From positions 1,116,001-1,180,000 of the forward strand of contig CAWFDX010000004.1 of the NCBI GenBank assembly GCA_963814645.1: a stretch of DNA of 64,000 bases. The letters run 5' to 3'. The notes under the pieces are model-generated. The model ran no database searches. It was not told the DNA's origin and saw nothing but the letters and a program-made list of their open reading frames with translations. Made by a program: the position numbers and the translations under genes. This stretch comes from RYN-230 sp963814645. Its GTDB lineage: Bacteria > Actinomycetota > Actinomycetes > Streptosporangiales > Streptosporangiaceae. Below are positions 25,240 through 33,368 of this stretch, piece after piece; within the stretch, counting starts at the first letter, position 1, and every line of letters starts with the position of its first letter.

Positions 25240-26012
25240 GTGTCCGATCATGCGGATGAACCCCCGCTAACGCCGGTAGCGGCCCCGGCCACCACGCCGC
25301 CCGCGCGGGTGCGCCGCCCGCGCTGGCACACCCCGCTGCTGGTCCTGCTGGTGCTGGCCGGGGTGGCCGGGTTAGCCATCGGCGGGCTTGCGTTACACGC
25401 CGAGCTCACCCGGCCGGCCACCGCGGCGGAGGCGGCCGCCGCGGGCCGGGCCGAGATCGCCAGCCGGTGGCGGCGGCTGCCGGCCGGCGGCTGTTCCCGG
25501 CCACGATCAGCTACCTCAGCGCGGGCAAACAGCAGACCACGGCGCTGCGGGTGGGCATCGCGCCCGCCACGTCCTGCACCGCCGCGCTCGACCCCGCGGC
25601 CGCGGCCATCTTCGGCGCACGCGGCTGCCAGACCGTGCTGCGCGCCAGCTACACCGACGCATCCGGATCGCTGACCGTGACGGTCGGCGTGGTCGTCATG
25701 CGCAGCACATCCGCGGCGCAGAGCGCCGTATCCGGCCTGCTCATCCGGCCCGGGCACGCCGGGGTCCGGGCGGTGAGCTTCCCGGGCACCCGGGCGGCCG
25801 GCTACGGCGATGCGCAGCGCGGCTGGTTCCACGCGGAACCCGGCAACGGGCCGTACGCCTTCCTGTATGCGGCCGGGTTCACCGACGGCCGGCGCGGCAC
25901 GGGCGACCTCACCACCGAGCCTGGGCGGCTGGGCAGCGGCGTGCTGAGCCGGCTGATCACCATGCTCACCGCGGGCGGCCCGCCGTGCTCGCGGGCGGAC
26001 ATCCGATGCTGA
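25240..26012 (+). pseudogene. Membrane-anchored protein paired with a subtilase (copy 2), frameshifted
   Basis: Paralogue of the protein at 22950. From GTG 25240 the frame encodes a Pro-rich tail, a membrane segment and TAAEAAAAGRAEIASRWRRL, then breaks near 25487. Continuing one frame over restores LFPATISYLSAG, TSCTAALDPAAA and LRASYTDASG to the end at 26012. One missing C in the GGCCGGC-rich run around 25481-25490 explains the break. The downstream part shows no other damage, so a sequencing error or a recent mutation are both possible. The end overlaps the next gene. Confidence 0.75.
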
Positions 26013-27196
26013 GCCGCCGCCTGTGCCGGACTGCGCTGGCCGCCGCACCGGTCAGCTTGCTGGCCCTTACCGCCGCGCCCGCGCCGGCCGCGTCGGCCGG
26101 GACGGCGGCCCCGGCCGGTTCCGGTTTCGGTTCGCCGGCCGCCCGGCAACTGACCCGCGACCTGCGGGCCGCGCTCCAGATCAGCAAGGGCCAGAGCGTG
26201 ACCGTGGCGGTGCTGGACGGCGGCGTCAACCCATCCGCGCCCGGGCTGGCCGGCGTGGTGACCACCGGCCCGTCGTTCGGCAACGTCGCCGGGGACCAGC
26301 CCGCGGAGGGCACGGTGTTCGCGTCGGCCGTGGCCGGGCGCGGGCCCAGCGGGAGCAACCCGGCCGGCACGGTCGGCCTGGCGCCCGCGGCCCGGATCCT
26401 GTCCATCAAGATCCCCAGCCGGGCGGGCGCCGGTACCTGGCAGCGCGACATCGGCGCCGCCATCAGGTACGCGGCCAGCCACGGCGCCCAGGTCATTTAC
26501 GTGTCCGAGGAGTCGTTCCAGGACGACGCCGTGCTGGACAGCGCGGTCGAGTACGCGGCGGCCAGGAACGCGGTGGTGATCAGCCCCGAGTTCACCTTCC
26601 GGAACGCGCCGCCGTCGGTGAGCACGGTCCCGGACAGCCTGCCCAGGGTGCTCGGCGCGGCCTCGGTCGTGCTGGCCGGGCTGCCCAAGCCACCGCACGG
26701 CATGCGCTACCCGGCCAACGAGTCCATCCTGGTCGCCGCGCCGGCCAACGCGCTCACCGTGTCCGGGCCGCTCGGCCAGGGCTATGAGATGTTCGACAGC
26801 CTGTCGTCGGCGGCCTGGCTGACCGCGACCGTGGCGCTGATCAAGTCGGTCTACCCGCACCTGCCGGCCAGCCTGGTCAACCTGGCCATCGCGAGGTCGG
26901 CCCGGGACCACCCGCGCGGCGGCTGGTCACCGCAGGTCGGCTTCGGGCTGATCAACCCGGACGGCGCGCTGCACCAGGCGGCCGCGCTGGCCAAGGTCCC
27001 GGTCACCGCGCCCACCGGGCCCGGTTCGCTGGCTGACCCGGCCCACTTCGCGCCCGGGCAAGCACCAGGGGTCATCGACGCCGTGCACCACTCCACCACC
27101 AAGCTGACGCTGGCCGGCGCCGCGATGGTGGCTGCGCTGCTGCTGCTCGTCATCGCCGCGGTATTGGCGTTGCGCTGGCGAAGCCATCCGGCCTGA
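26006..27196 (+). CDS. Predicted catalytically dead subtilase (pseudoprotease)
   Basis: A 396-residue paralogue of the mycosin-like protease, with signal peptide, S8 fold and C-terminal membrane helix (about 365-388). The Asp is kept (D71 in AVLDGGVN). The His position is Glu (E101, EGTVFASAVAG against HGTFIASLIAG), the oxyanion Asn segment SAGNSG is SPEFTF, and the nucleophile segment GTSPASAF is DSLSSAAW, putting Leu266 where Ser should be. The reading frame is clean and the fold motifs survive (RILSIKIP, AAIRYAASHGAQVI, GFGLINPDGAL), so it is a maintained gene, not a decaying one. A binding or regulatory role beside the active protease is inferred. Confidence 0.85.
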   Translation: MLSRRLCRTALAAAPVSLLALTAAPAPAASAGTAAPAGSGFGSPAARQLTRDLRAALQISKGQSVTVAVLDGGVNPSAPGLAGVVTTGPSFGNVAGDQPAEGTVFASAVAGRGPSGSNPAGTVGLAPAARILSIKIPSRAGAGTWQRDIGAAIRYAASHGAQVIYVSEESFQDDAVLDSAVEYAAARNAVVISPEFTFRNAPPSVSTVPDSLPRVLGAASVVLAGLPKPPHGMRYPANESILVAAPANALTVSGPLGQGYEMFDSLSSAAWLTATVALIKSVYPHLPASLVNLAIARSARDHPRGGWSPQVGFGLINPDGALHQAAALAKVPVTAPTGPGSLADPAHFAPGQAPGVIDAVHHSTTKLTLAGAAMVAALLLLVIAAVLALRWRSHPA

Positions 27197-27424
27197 GAGA
27201 GTGGCCGCGCGGCGCACCCCGGCCGGGGATCCGCCATGCCCCGTGGCCAGTCGGCGAATCTGTCATTTCGGCAGCGGAATTCGCCGTGCGCGGTTACTAG
27301 GAAGGAGTAGATGCGGCCAGGCGTCTCCCACATTTAATGTGCCTTTCTTCGGGTCGCCTGCGGCCAGGTTCCTGAAATCCCGTCCAGTAGCGCTGGCGAA
27401 GGTGAGACGGTTCCCACCTGGGCA

Positions 27425-27454
27425 TTGACGCCCGAACCTGCCCACGAGTATTGT
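27425..27454 (+). promoter_or_regulatory. Candidate promoter of the sedolisin gene
   Basis: -35 TTGACG at 27425-27430 and -10 TATTGT at 27449-27454 with an 18-bp spacer. They lie in the 421-bp gap 27197-27617, which is less GC-rich than its surroundings and has no credible gene. The 5' leader would be about 155 nt and ends in a strong ribosome-binding site, CAGGAGGTGG. Confidence 0.5.
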
Positions 27455-27617
27455 CCGTATGCAATTCCCCCGCCGCAACGACTGTGGCCCAGGGCTGTGC
27501 GCATTTAAGGCGTAGTCATCGAATCGCGAAGCGAGCTACTGCAAAGGAGGGTGCGCTGTTCCGCCTGTAACGCCTTGGTGCTGCTGGTGCAGCGGAGGCT
27601 GACACAGGAGGTGGGAA

Positions 27618-28967
27618 ATGCGTTATCGCCTGCTCGGCGCCGTCGCCAGCCTGGCCCTGATCGTGGCCTTCGGGGCACTTGGAGCATCCCGTGCCGCGCC
27701 CGCCAGCCGGGTGGCGGTCGCGACGCCCATGTCCATCGTGCTCAACGGCGCGCACTGGGCGCACCCGCCCACCACGGCGCAGTGCGTGGTCCAGACCGGG
27801 TTCGCCTGCTACCGGCCGGCGCAGTTCCAGCAGGCCTATAACCTGAAGCCGCTGTACGCCCGGGGGCTGGACGGCGCCGGGAAGACGATCATCCTCGTCG
27901 ACTCGTTCGGCTCGCCGACGGTCCGGGCCGACCTGGCCACCTTCGACCGGGCCTTCCACCTGCCGCCGCCACCGCACTTCAGGGTGCTGCAGCCGGTCGG
28001 CGCGGTGCCCCCGTTCGACCCGAGCAACTCGACCATGGTCGGCTGGGCGGAAGAGACGTCGCTCGACGTCGAGTACTCGCACGCGATGGCGCCCGGCGCC
28101 AACATCGTGCTGCTCGAGACGCCGGTGGCCGAGACCGAGGGCACGGTCGGCTTCCCGCAGATCGTGGCGGCCGAGAACTACGCGATCAACCACCACCTCG
28201 GCGACGTCATCTCGCAGAGCTTCGGGGCGACCGAGGAGACCTTCCCGAGCCCGCAGGCGATCTTCCGCCTGCGCAGCGCGGTTTTCAACGCCCTGGCGCA
28301 CCACGTGACCGTGCTCGCGAGCGCAGGCGACACGGGCGTGTCGAATTATCACTTCAACGGCGTGACCCTGTACACCCACCGGGTGGTCGGATGGCCCTCG
28401 AGCGATCCCCTGGTGACCTCGGTCGGCGGCCTGCAACTGCACCTCAACGCCCAGGGCAACCGGCTGCTGCCGGACAACGTGTGGAACGAGAGCACCGTGT
28501 TCGGCACCGCCGTGGCGGGCAGCGGCGGGCCGTCCCACGTGTTCGGCCGGCCGTCCTACCAGAACAGCGTGGCGGGCGTCGTGGGCCGGTACCGCGGGAC
28601 GCCGGACATGAGCCTGAGCGCCGCCGTCAACGGCGGGGCCCTCGTGTACTGGTCCTTCGCCGGGCAGCCCCCGGCGTTCAACATCCTCGGCGGCACCAGC
28701 GAGGCGTCGCCGCAGTTCGCCGGCATCGTGGCCATCGCCGATCAGGCGGCGCACCACGACCTCGGCCTGCTGAACCCCAGCCTGTACGCCCTCGGTTCCG
28801 GGTCGGCTGGGATCCCTGACATCACCACCGGCAACAACACCGTGACGTTCACGCAGAACGGCCACACCTTCACGGTGCCTGGCTTCGACGCCGTGCCGGG
28901 TTACGACATGGCCAGTGGCTTGGGCACCGTCAACGGGTTCAAGCTGGTCAGCGCGCTGGCCCACTAG
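27618..28967 (+). CDS. S53 (sedolisin-family) serine-carboxyl peptidase
   Basis: A 449-residue secreted protease with a signal peptide ending near ASRAAPA. Sedolisin catalytic residues are present: E146 and D150 in WAEETSLDVEY, oxyanion D238 in SAGDTGVS and S361 in GGTSEASPQFAG. The C-terminal calcium site is represented by DITTGNNT and GYDMASGLGTVNG. Only about 60 residues separate the signal peptide from the catalytic domain, so the roughly 180-residue pro-domain of kumamolisin-type enzymes is missing. Sedolisins act at acid pH, which suggests an acid-tolerant habitat. It is monocistronic with a terminator downstream. Confidence 0.9.
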   Translation: MRYRLLGAVASLALIVAFGALGASRAAPASRVAVATPMSIVLNGAHWAHPPTTAQCVVQTGFACYRPAQFQQAYNLKPLYARGLDGAGKTIILVDSFGSPTVRADLATFDRAFHLPPPPHFRVLQPVGAVPPFDPSNSTMVGWAEETSLDVEYSHAMAPGANIVLLETPVAETEGTVGFPQIVAAENYAINHHLGDVISQSFGATEETFPSPQAIFRLRSAVFNALAHHVTVLASAGDTGVSNYHFNGVTLYTHRVVGWPSSDPLVTSVGGLQLHLNAQGNRLLPDNVWNESTVFGTAVAGSGGPSHVFGRPSYQNSVAGVVGRYRGTPDMSLSAAVNGGALVYWSFAGQPPAFNILGGTSEASPQFAGIVAIADQAAHHDLGLLNPSLYALGSGSAGIPDITTGNNTVTFTQNGHTFTVPGFDAVPGYDMASGLGTVNGFKLVSALAH

Positions 28968-28982
28968 CGGCCGGTGACCGGC

Positions 28983-29014
28983 GCGCGGGCACCCGGGCAA
29001 CCGGGTGCCCGCGC
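28983..29014. terminator. Bidirectional terminator between the sedolisin and map genes
   Basis: A 14-bp perfect GC-rich stem (arms 28983-28996 and 29001-29014) is closed by a GCAA tetraloop. It lies between two convergent genes, 15 bp after one stop codon and 17 bp after the other. Confidence 0.75.
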
Positions 29015-29031
29015 ACCCGGGCTGACCAGGG

Positions 29032-29880
29032 TCAGGGCAGGGTCAGGATCTCGTAGCCGGTACCGGTGACCAGCAGCGTGTGCTCGAACTGGGCGGTCCG
29101 CTTACCGTCCTTGGTGACCGCGGTCCAGCCGTCGTCCCACACGTCATAGGCGATCGTGCCCAGGGTGAGCATGGGTTCGATGGTGAACGTCATGCCCTCC
29201 TCCATGATCAGGTGCACGCCGGGGTCGTCGAAGTGCGGCACGATCAGGCCGGAGTGGAACGTGGTGCCGATGCCGTGCCCGGTGAAGTCGCGGACCACCC
29301 CGTAGCCGAACCGGCGCGCGTAGGACTCGATCACCCGGCCGATCGCGTTCAGCGGGCGGCCCGGCGCGACGGCCCGGATGCCGCGCATCATGGCCTCGTG
29401 GGTGCGCTCCACCAGCAGCCGCGACTCCTCGTCCACGTCGTCGGCCAGGAACGTGGCGTTGGTGTCCCCGTGCACGCCGTCCAGGAACGCGGTGATGTCC
29501 ACGTTGACGATGTCCCCATCGGCGATCACCGTGTCGTCCGGGATGCCGTGGCAGATGACCTCGTTCAGCGAGGTGCACAGCGACTTGGGATAGCCGCGGT
29601 AGCCCAGCGTGCTGGGGTAGGCGCCGTGCTCGACGAGGAACTCGTGGCCGACCCGGTCCAGTTCGTCGGTGGTCACCCCGGGCGCCACATGCCCGCCGAC
29701 CTCTTGCAGGGCCTGGGCGGCCAGCCGGCCGGCCACCCGCATCCGCTCGATGGTATCGGCGTCCTTGACGTCCGGTTCGCCGGTCTTCGGGTACTTGCGG
29801 CCCACGTACTCCGGCCGTGGGATGCTGGCCGGCACGCGGCGCGGCGGGGAGAGCCGGCCAGGGTGGAGCAGAGTCGCCAT
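29032..29880 (-). CDS. map: Methionine aminopeptidase type I (MapB-like)
   Basis: A 282-residue cytosolic enzyme that removes the initiator Met. The five metal ligands are visible: Asp in VNVDITAF, Asp in GVHGDTNATF, His in FTGHGIGTTFH, Glu in TFTIEPML and Glu in QFEHTLL. A 40-residue N-terminal extension rich in Pro and Arg (SPPRRVPASIPRPEYVG) closely resembles that of mycobacterial MetAP1c (Rv2861c), where it is thought to contact the ribosome. ATG 29880 gives exactly that form. It diverges from the small gene at 29901 with 20 bp between start codons. Confidence 0.95.
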   Translation of the reverse strand: MATLLHPGRLSPPRRVPASIPRPEYVGRKYPKTGEPDVKDADTIERMRVAGRLAAQALQEVGGHVAPGVTTDELDRVGHEFLVEHGAYPSTLGYRGYPKSLCTSLNEVICHGIPDDTVIADGDIVNVDITAFLDGVHGDTNATFLADDVDEESRLLVERTHEAMMRGIRAVAPGRPLNAIGRVIESYARRFGYGVVRDFTGHGIGTTFHSGLIVPHFDDPGVHLIMEEGMTFTIEPMLTLGTIAYDVWDDGWTAVTKDGKRTAQFEHTLLVTGTGYEILTLP

Positions 29881-29900
29881 GGTCTGGGAGTCTAGTGCGC

Positions 29901-30074
29901 ATGAGCGATGACGATGCCTGGTGGTACTGCCTCACCCACAACACGGTCGAGCACGGTGCGGGCTGCCCGGGCAAGGACCGGCTGGGGCCGTACGCCACCA
30001 AGGAAGAGGCGGAGAACGCCCTGGAGCTGGTCCGGGAGCGGAACCAAGAGTGGGATCAGGCCGACGACGACTGA
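29901..30074 (+). CDS. Small acidic protein, conserved type in actinomycetes
   Basis: A 57-residue protein beginning MSDDDAWWYCLTHNTVEHG. It contains CPGKDRLGPYATKEEAENAL and an acidic C-terminus. The segment RLGPYATKEEAENALELVRER resembles the end of a SPOR-like fold. The Cys/His content (YCLTHN, CPGKD) could bind a metal, but that is only a suggestion. It diverges tightly from map, an arrangement often seen in actinomycetes. Confidence 0.7.
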   Translation: MSDDDAWWYCLTHNTVEHGAGCPGKDRLGPYATKEEAENALELVRERNQEWDQADDD

Positions 30075-30199
30075 GCTGGCACGCGAGCAGCCGGCTGGGC
30101 CGGCCCGCGATCAGACGGGTGGGCTTGCCCTGCGATCATCGGTGATTGGGGGACCGGCGGGTATCGTTGGTTCTGCGACGATGCCGGAAGGGGCGCACG

Positions 30200-31120
30200 G
30201 TGGCCGAGGACCGCGCGGGCAGTGATCTGCCCACGGCTGCCCGGGCCCGGCTGGCGGAGATCCGGCAGAGCGGGACCTGGGGTTCCGCGCTTACCAGCGA
30301 CGAGTTCGCGGCCATCCGTGGCGTCGGCTTCGAGCCGGTCGGCCAGGTGCTCGGCGCGGCCGTCTACAACATCGGCTTCACCGGCGGGTACAACTGCCCG
30401 GGCGCGTGGTCCGGATACGGGTACGTGCAGGCCTACCGCAGCGTGACCCAGGTGTCCGGGCAGGGCGGCTACGGCTCGTTTGGCCCGCTGACCCAGGCCA
30501 TGTACCAGGCCCGGCACCAGGCCATCAGCCGGATGCAGGAAGAGTGTGCCGCGCTGGGCGGGCACGGCATCGTCGGGGTCACCCTGAGCATCGGCTCGTT
30601 CCCGGCGGGCGGCCTGGAGTTCAAGGCCATCGGCACCGCGGTCCGGGCGCCCGGGGCGGTGCCGCTCAAGCAGCCGTTCAGCTCGGACCTGTCCGGGCAG
30701 GACTTCGCCAAGCTGATCCACGCCGGTTATGTGCCGGCCGGGCTGGCGCTGGGCATCTCGGTCGGCGCCCGGCACGACGACTGGCTGACCGTCGGGCAGA
30801 CCCGCTGGGGCGCGGGCAACGCCGAGGTGGTCGGGTACACCGAGCTGGTCAACGACAGCCGGCACGACGCGCGGCAGCAACTGGAACGGGACGTGCGGCG
30901 GCTCGGCGGCGAGGCCGTCGTGGTGTCCCGGATGGACATGCGGGTGCACGACCGGGAGTGCCCGATGCAGGAGCACGGCAAGGATCACATCGTGGAAGTG
31001 ACCATCATCGGCACGGCCACGGTGCGGTTCGCCACGGAAGGCAAGCCACCGCCGCCGCTGGCCATCCTGTCCCTCGACCCGCAGCGACGGCAGGCCGCCC
31101 GGGTCAAGCTGGGACGCTGA
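30200..31120 (+). CDS. YbjQ/UPF0145-like protein, two domains (copy 1)
   Basis: A 306-residue protein with two heavy-metal-binding-domain-like (PF01906) repeats, each starting at a Ser-Asp strand: ALTSDEFAAIRGVGFEPVGQVLG and PFSSDLSGQDFAKLIHAGYVPAG. Each ends in a pattern such as GIVGVTLSIGSF and FKAIGTAVRA. GTG 30200 follows GGAAGGGG; an earlier in-frame start lacks a ribosome-binding site. Function is unknown. The gene is followed 23 bp later by a second two-domain member, so the locus has four repeats in all. Confidence 0.82.
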   Translation: MAEDRAGSDLPTAARARLAEIRQSGTWGSALTSDEFAAIRGVGFEPVGQVLGAAVYNIGFTGGYNCPGAWSGYGYVQAYRSVTQVSGQGGYGSFGPLTQAMYQARHQAISRMQEECAALGGHGIVGVTLSIGSFPAGGLEFKAIGTAVRAPGAVPLKQPFSSDLSGQDFAKLIHAGYVPAGLALGISVGARHDDWLTVGQTRWGAGNAEVVGYTELVNDSRHDARQQLERDVRRLGGEAVVVSRMDMRVHDRECPMQEHGKDHIVEVTIIGTATVRFATEGKPPPPLAILSLDPQRRQAARVKLGR

Positions 31121-31143
31121 ATGAACGCATCTGAGGAGAACTG

Positions 31144-31989
31144 ATGACCGACCAGCAGAGCACCGAGCTGAGTGCGGAAGGCGTCCCGCAGGATGCCATC
31201 CGCAGGCTGGCTGAGCTGCGGCCGGGGCGGCCCGGCGCGATCTTCACCTCAGACCTGTCGGTGAACGAGTTCCTGCTGGTCCGGGAGGCCGGGTTCCGCC
31301 CGCTCGGGCTGGTGCTGGGCAGCTCGATCTACCACGTCGGGCTGCAGGTCGGCCGCTGGGGCCGGAACCAGGAACTCGACGTGCTGTCGCAGGCCATGTA
31401 CCACGCCCGCGAGCTGGCCATGACCCGGATGGAGGCGGAAGCCGACGCCCTCGGCGCGGACGGCATCGTCGGGGTCCGGCTGGACGTCGAGCTGAAAGAG
31501 TTCGGCGCCGACATCGCCGAGTTCATCGCGGTCGGCACCGCGGTCAAGGCCGAGCCGGGCGCGGGCGGCGGTGGTGTCACGGACTGGCGCAACAGCAAGA
31601 AGCAGCCGTTCACCTCGGACCTGTCCGGGCAGGACTTCTGGACGCTGATCCGGGCCGGTTATGCCCCGCTCGGCATGGTGATGGGCACCTGCGTGTACCA
31701 CATCGCGCATCAGCGGCTCGGCAACAAGGTCAGCAACATCGGCCGCAACGTGGAGCTGGAGCAGTTCACCCAGGCCCTTTACGACGCACGGGAACTGGCC
31801 ATGAGCCGGATGCAGGACGAGGCCGAGCAGCTGCACGCGGAGGGCATCGTCGGGGTGCAGCTCCGGCAGCACAGCCACACCTGGGGCTCGCACACCACCG
31901 AGTTCTTCGCCATCGGCACCGCGGTCCGCCCACTGCGCGATGACCACGTTATTGAACGCCCGACCATGGTGCTCAGCCTGGACGGCTGA
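31144..31989 (+). CDS. YbjQ/UPF0145-like protein, two domains (copy 2)
   Basis: A 281-residue paralogue of the preceding protein. The repeats begin IFTSDLSVNEFLLVREAGFRPLG and PFTSDLSGQDFWTLIRAGYAPLG, and end GIVGVRLDVELKEFGADIAE and GIVGVQLRQHSHTWGSHTTE. ATG 31144 follows GAGGAGAA. The second repeats of the two proteins share PF(S/T)SDLSGQDF, pointing to duplication of a two-domain unit. YbjQ forms oligomeric rings in known structures; the role of tandem forms in actinomycetes is unknown. Confidence 0.82.
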   Translation: MTDQQSTELSAEGVPQDAIRRLAELRPGRPGAIFTSDLSVNEFLLVREAGFRPLGLVLGSSIYHVGLQVGRWGRNQELDVLSQAMYHARELAMTRMEAEADALGADGIVGVRLDVELKEFGADIAEFIAVGTAVKAEPGAGGGGVTDWRNSKKQPFTSDLSGQDFWTLIRAGYAPLGMVMGTCVYHIAHQRLGNKVSNIGRNVELEQFTQALYDARELAMSRMQDEAEQLHAEGIVGVQLRQHSHTWGSHTTEFFAIGTAVRPLRDDHVIERPTMVLSLDG

Positions 31990-32081
31990 CCGGTCGTCGC
32001 CGCTGGCTCAAGGCTGACGCCGCCACGCCGCGGCTGACCGCACTAGCTTTTCATTCATATGGCCGCGCCTGGGGTCCGGTG

Positions 32082-32135
32082 CGCGTGGCTGAATCATTCA
32101 TGTCGTCCTGACCGCCTGAATGATTCAGCCACGCG
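32082..32135. repeat. Long perfect palindrome between convergent genes, dispersed repeat family
   Basis: Arms of 19 bp (32082-32100 and 32117-32135) are exact complements around a 16-nt loop. The core is TGAATCATTCA/TGAATGATTCA. The segment 32078-32102 matches 55041-55065 on the opposite strand at 22 of 25 positions (GGTGCGCGTG, 2 variable bases, TGAATCATTC). It could also act as a terminator for the YbjQ genes. The rest of the gap 31990-32275 holds no gene. Confidence 0.75.
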
Positions 32136-32275
32136 GTTGCCTGCGGGGCGCCCGGGGGGTTCGGCCAGCCGGCTTAGCCGGGGAACGCGTCGCGGATGGG
32201 GCGCGGCCGGCATGAGAGCCGCGCCCGGCCCCGGCCGGGCGGTGCCGGCCCTGAGTAATCGACCCCGGCAGTGGA

Positions 32276-33004
32276 TCAGAGCATGGTGATGAGCATGTAC
32301 CCCATGGCGATGGTCATCACGATCTTGCTGCACTCCACGTAACGCATGGCGAGCACTGGATGCCCGGCCGGCCGGCGCGGGGCGGCCTCGGCGGCACCGG
32401 GCGTCCCGGTGCGGCTGGCCGGATTGGCGACGTAGCTGGACGGTCCGGCCGGGACGGTGACCAGGGGCCGGTGCTGGGTTTGGGGCGTGGCAGCCAGGGC
32501 TGCTGCGGCCCGGGCGCGGGTGGCCAGCCGGTCGGTGGTCCAGAGCAGGTAGCCGAGCATGAACAGGGCCAGGACCAGCGCTACTGCTGGGAAACCCGCT
32601 GCCGCGCCTGGGTCGGCCATCCCGGGCATAGCCATTCCTGGCGTGCGCTGCCCGGTAGGCAGCGCCAGCAGCACGTACACCATGGCCATGCATTCCACCA
32701 GGTGCGGCATGGGGAACCGGCATTGCCACGGGCGTGGCGCGGTCGTGCGGGCACGGATGGCGCTGGCCGCGAACCAGGTGCCCGCCGCGCCAAACACCAC
32801 GGCCCAGGCGCTGCCGGGCAGTAGGCGGAGCTGGGGCAGGAACATGCCGGCCATGGCGGTGCCCATGAGGGCGTGCAGTGCGTCGGTGTCGGCCTCGGTT
32901 GCTGTCCGCAGTACACGAGCGGCGGCCAGGCGGCTGGCGGCGTAGCCCGCGGTGCAGAGCATGGCGACGGCGAGCAGGCCGGCCAGCCAGGCTGGCCCGG
33001 CCAC
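32276..33004 (-). CDS. DUF5134-type membrane protein, Met/His-rich
   Basis: A 242-residue membrane protein with about six hydrophobic segments, resembling actinobacterial DUF5134. GTG 33004 follows GAGGGGG. The external loop TPGMAMPGMADPG and the segments MPHLVECMAMVY and HALMGTAMAGMFLPQ are rich in Met, His and Cys, as in copper-handling membrane proteins. It diverges from the copper ATPase across the CsoR-like boxes, which supports a role in copper homeostasis, though this is inference. DUF5134 proteins have no proven function that I know of. Confidence 0.75.
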   Translation of the reverse strand: MAGPAWLAGLLAVAMLCTAGYAASRLAAARVLRTATEADTDALHALMGTAMAGMFLPQLRLLPGSAWAVVFGAAGTWFAASAIRARTTAPRPWQCRFPMPHLVECMAMVYVLLALPTGQRTPGMAMPGMADPGAAAGFPAVALVLALFMLGYLLWTTDRLATRARAAAALAATPQTQHRPLVTVPAGPSSYVANPASRTGTPGAAEAAPRRPAGHPVLAMRYVECSKIVMTIAMGYMLITML

Positions 33005-33132
33005 CTCAGCCCCCTCGCGGCGCTGTGCGGTGCGCGGCCTGGGCCGGGTATGTCACCGGGCCGCCGCGCGCGAGCCGCGTTTCGTGCTGCCGCATAACAC
33101 CGGGATGGTACCGGGCGGAAAGCGATCGCGCT

Positions 33133-33197
33133 AAACCCCCCAGGGGTATTTGGGAAACCCCCTGGTGGTATGTATGAAACCCTCGCAGGGTATTTCC
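33133..33197. promoter_or_regulatory. Three phased CsoR-like operators in the copper promoter region
   Basis: Three copies of a pseudo-palindrome of the form AAACCC-CC-GGGTAT begin at 33133, 33155 and 33177, spaced exactly 22 bp apart. They read AAACCCCCCAGGGGTATTT, AAACCCCCTGGTGGTATGT and AAACCCTCGCAGGGTATTT. This C-tract/G-tract layout flanked by A/T matches CsoR copper-repressor sites known from streptomycetes. The spacing of about two helical turns would place three repressor tetramers on one DNA face. Confidence 0.75.
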
Positions 33198-33368
33198 AGC
33201 AATGCTGAAGATTACATTTTTGCCACGTTGAACTGCGCTTTACTTTGGCGGTGTAGGTTTCCGGGCATGGCGGCCAGGTAGCCGGCTGCTGCTCCGCTAG
33301 TCCGCAGGTCCGGCTGGACGTGCCGCTGCCGGCGGGCGGGACGGAATCCGGAATGGCTGGCCGGGTTA

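Noticed and set aside
23723..27196. Type VII (ESX) secretion locus
   Set aside because: Mycosin-like proteases suggested it, but no EccB, EccC, EccD, EccE or WXG100 genes are present, and the first protease has a long cytoplasmic tail unlike MycP.
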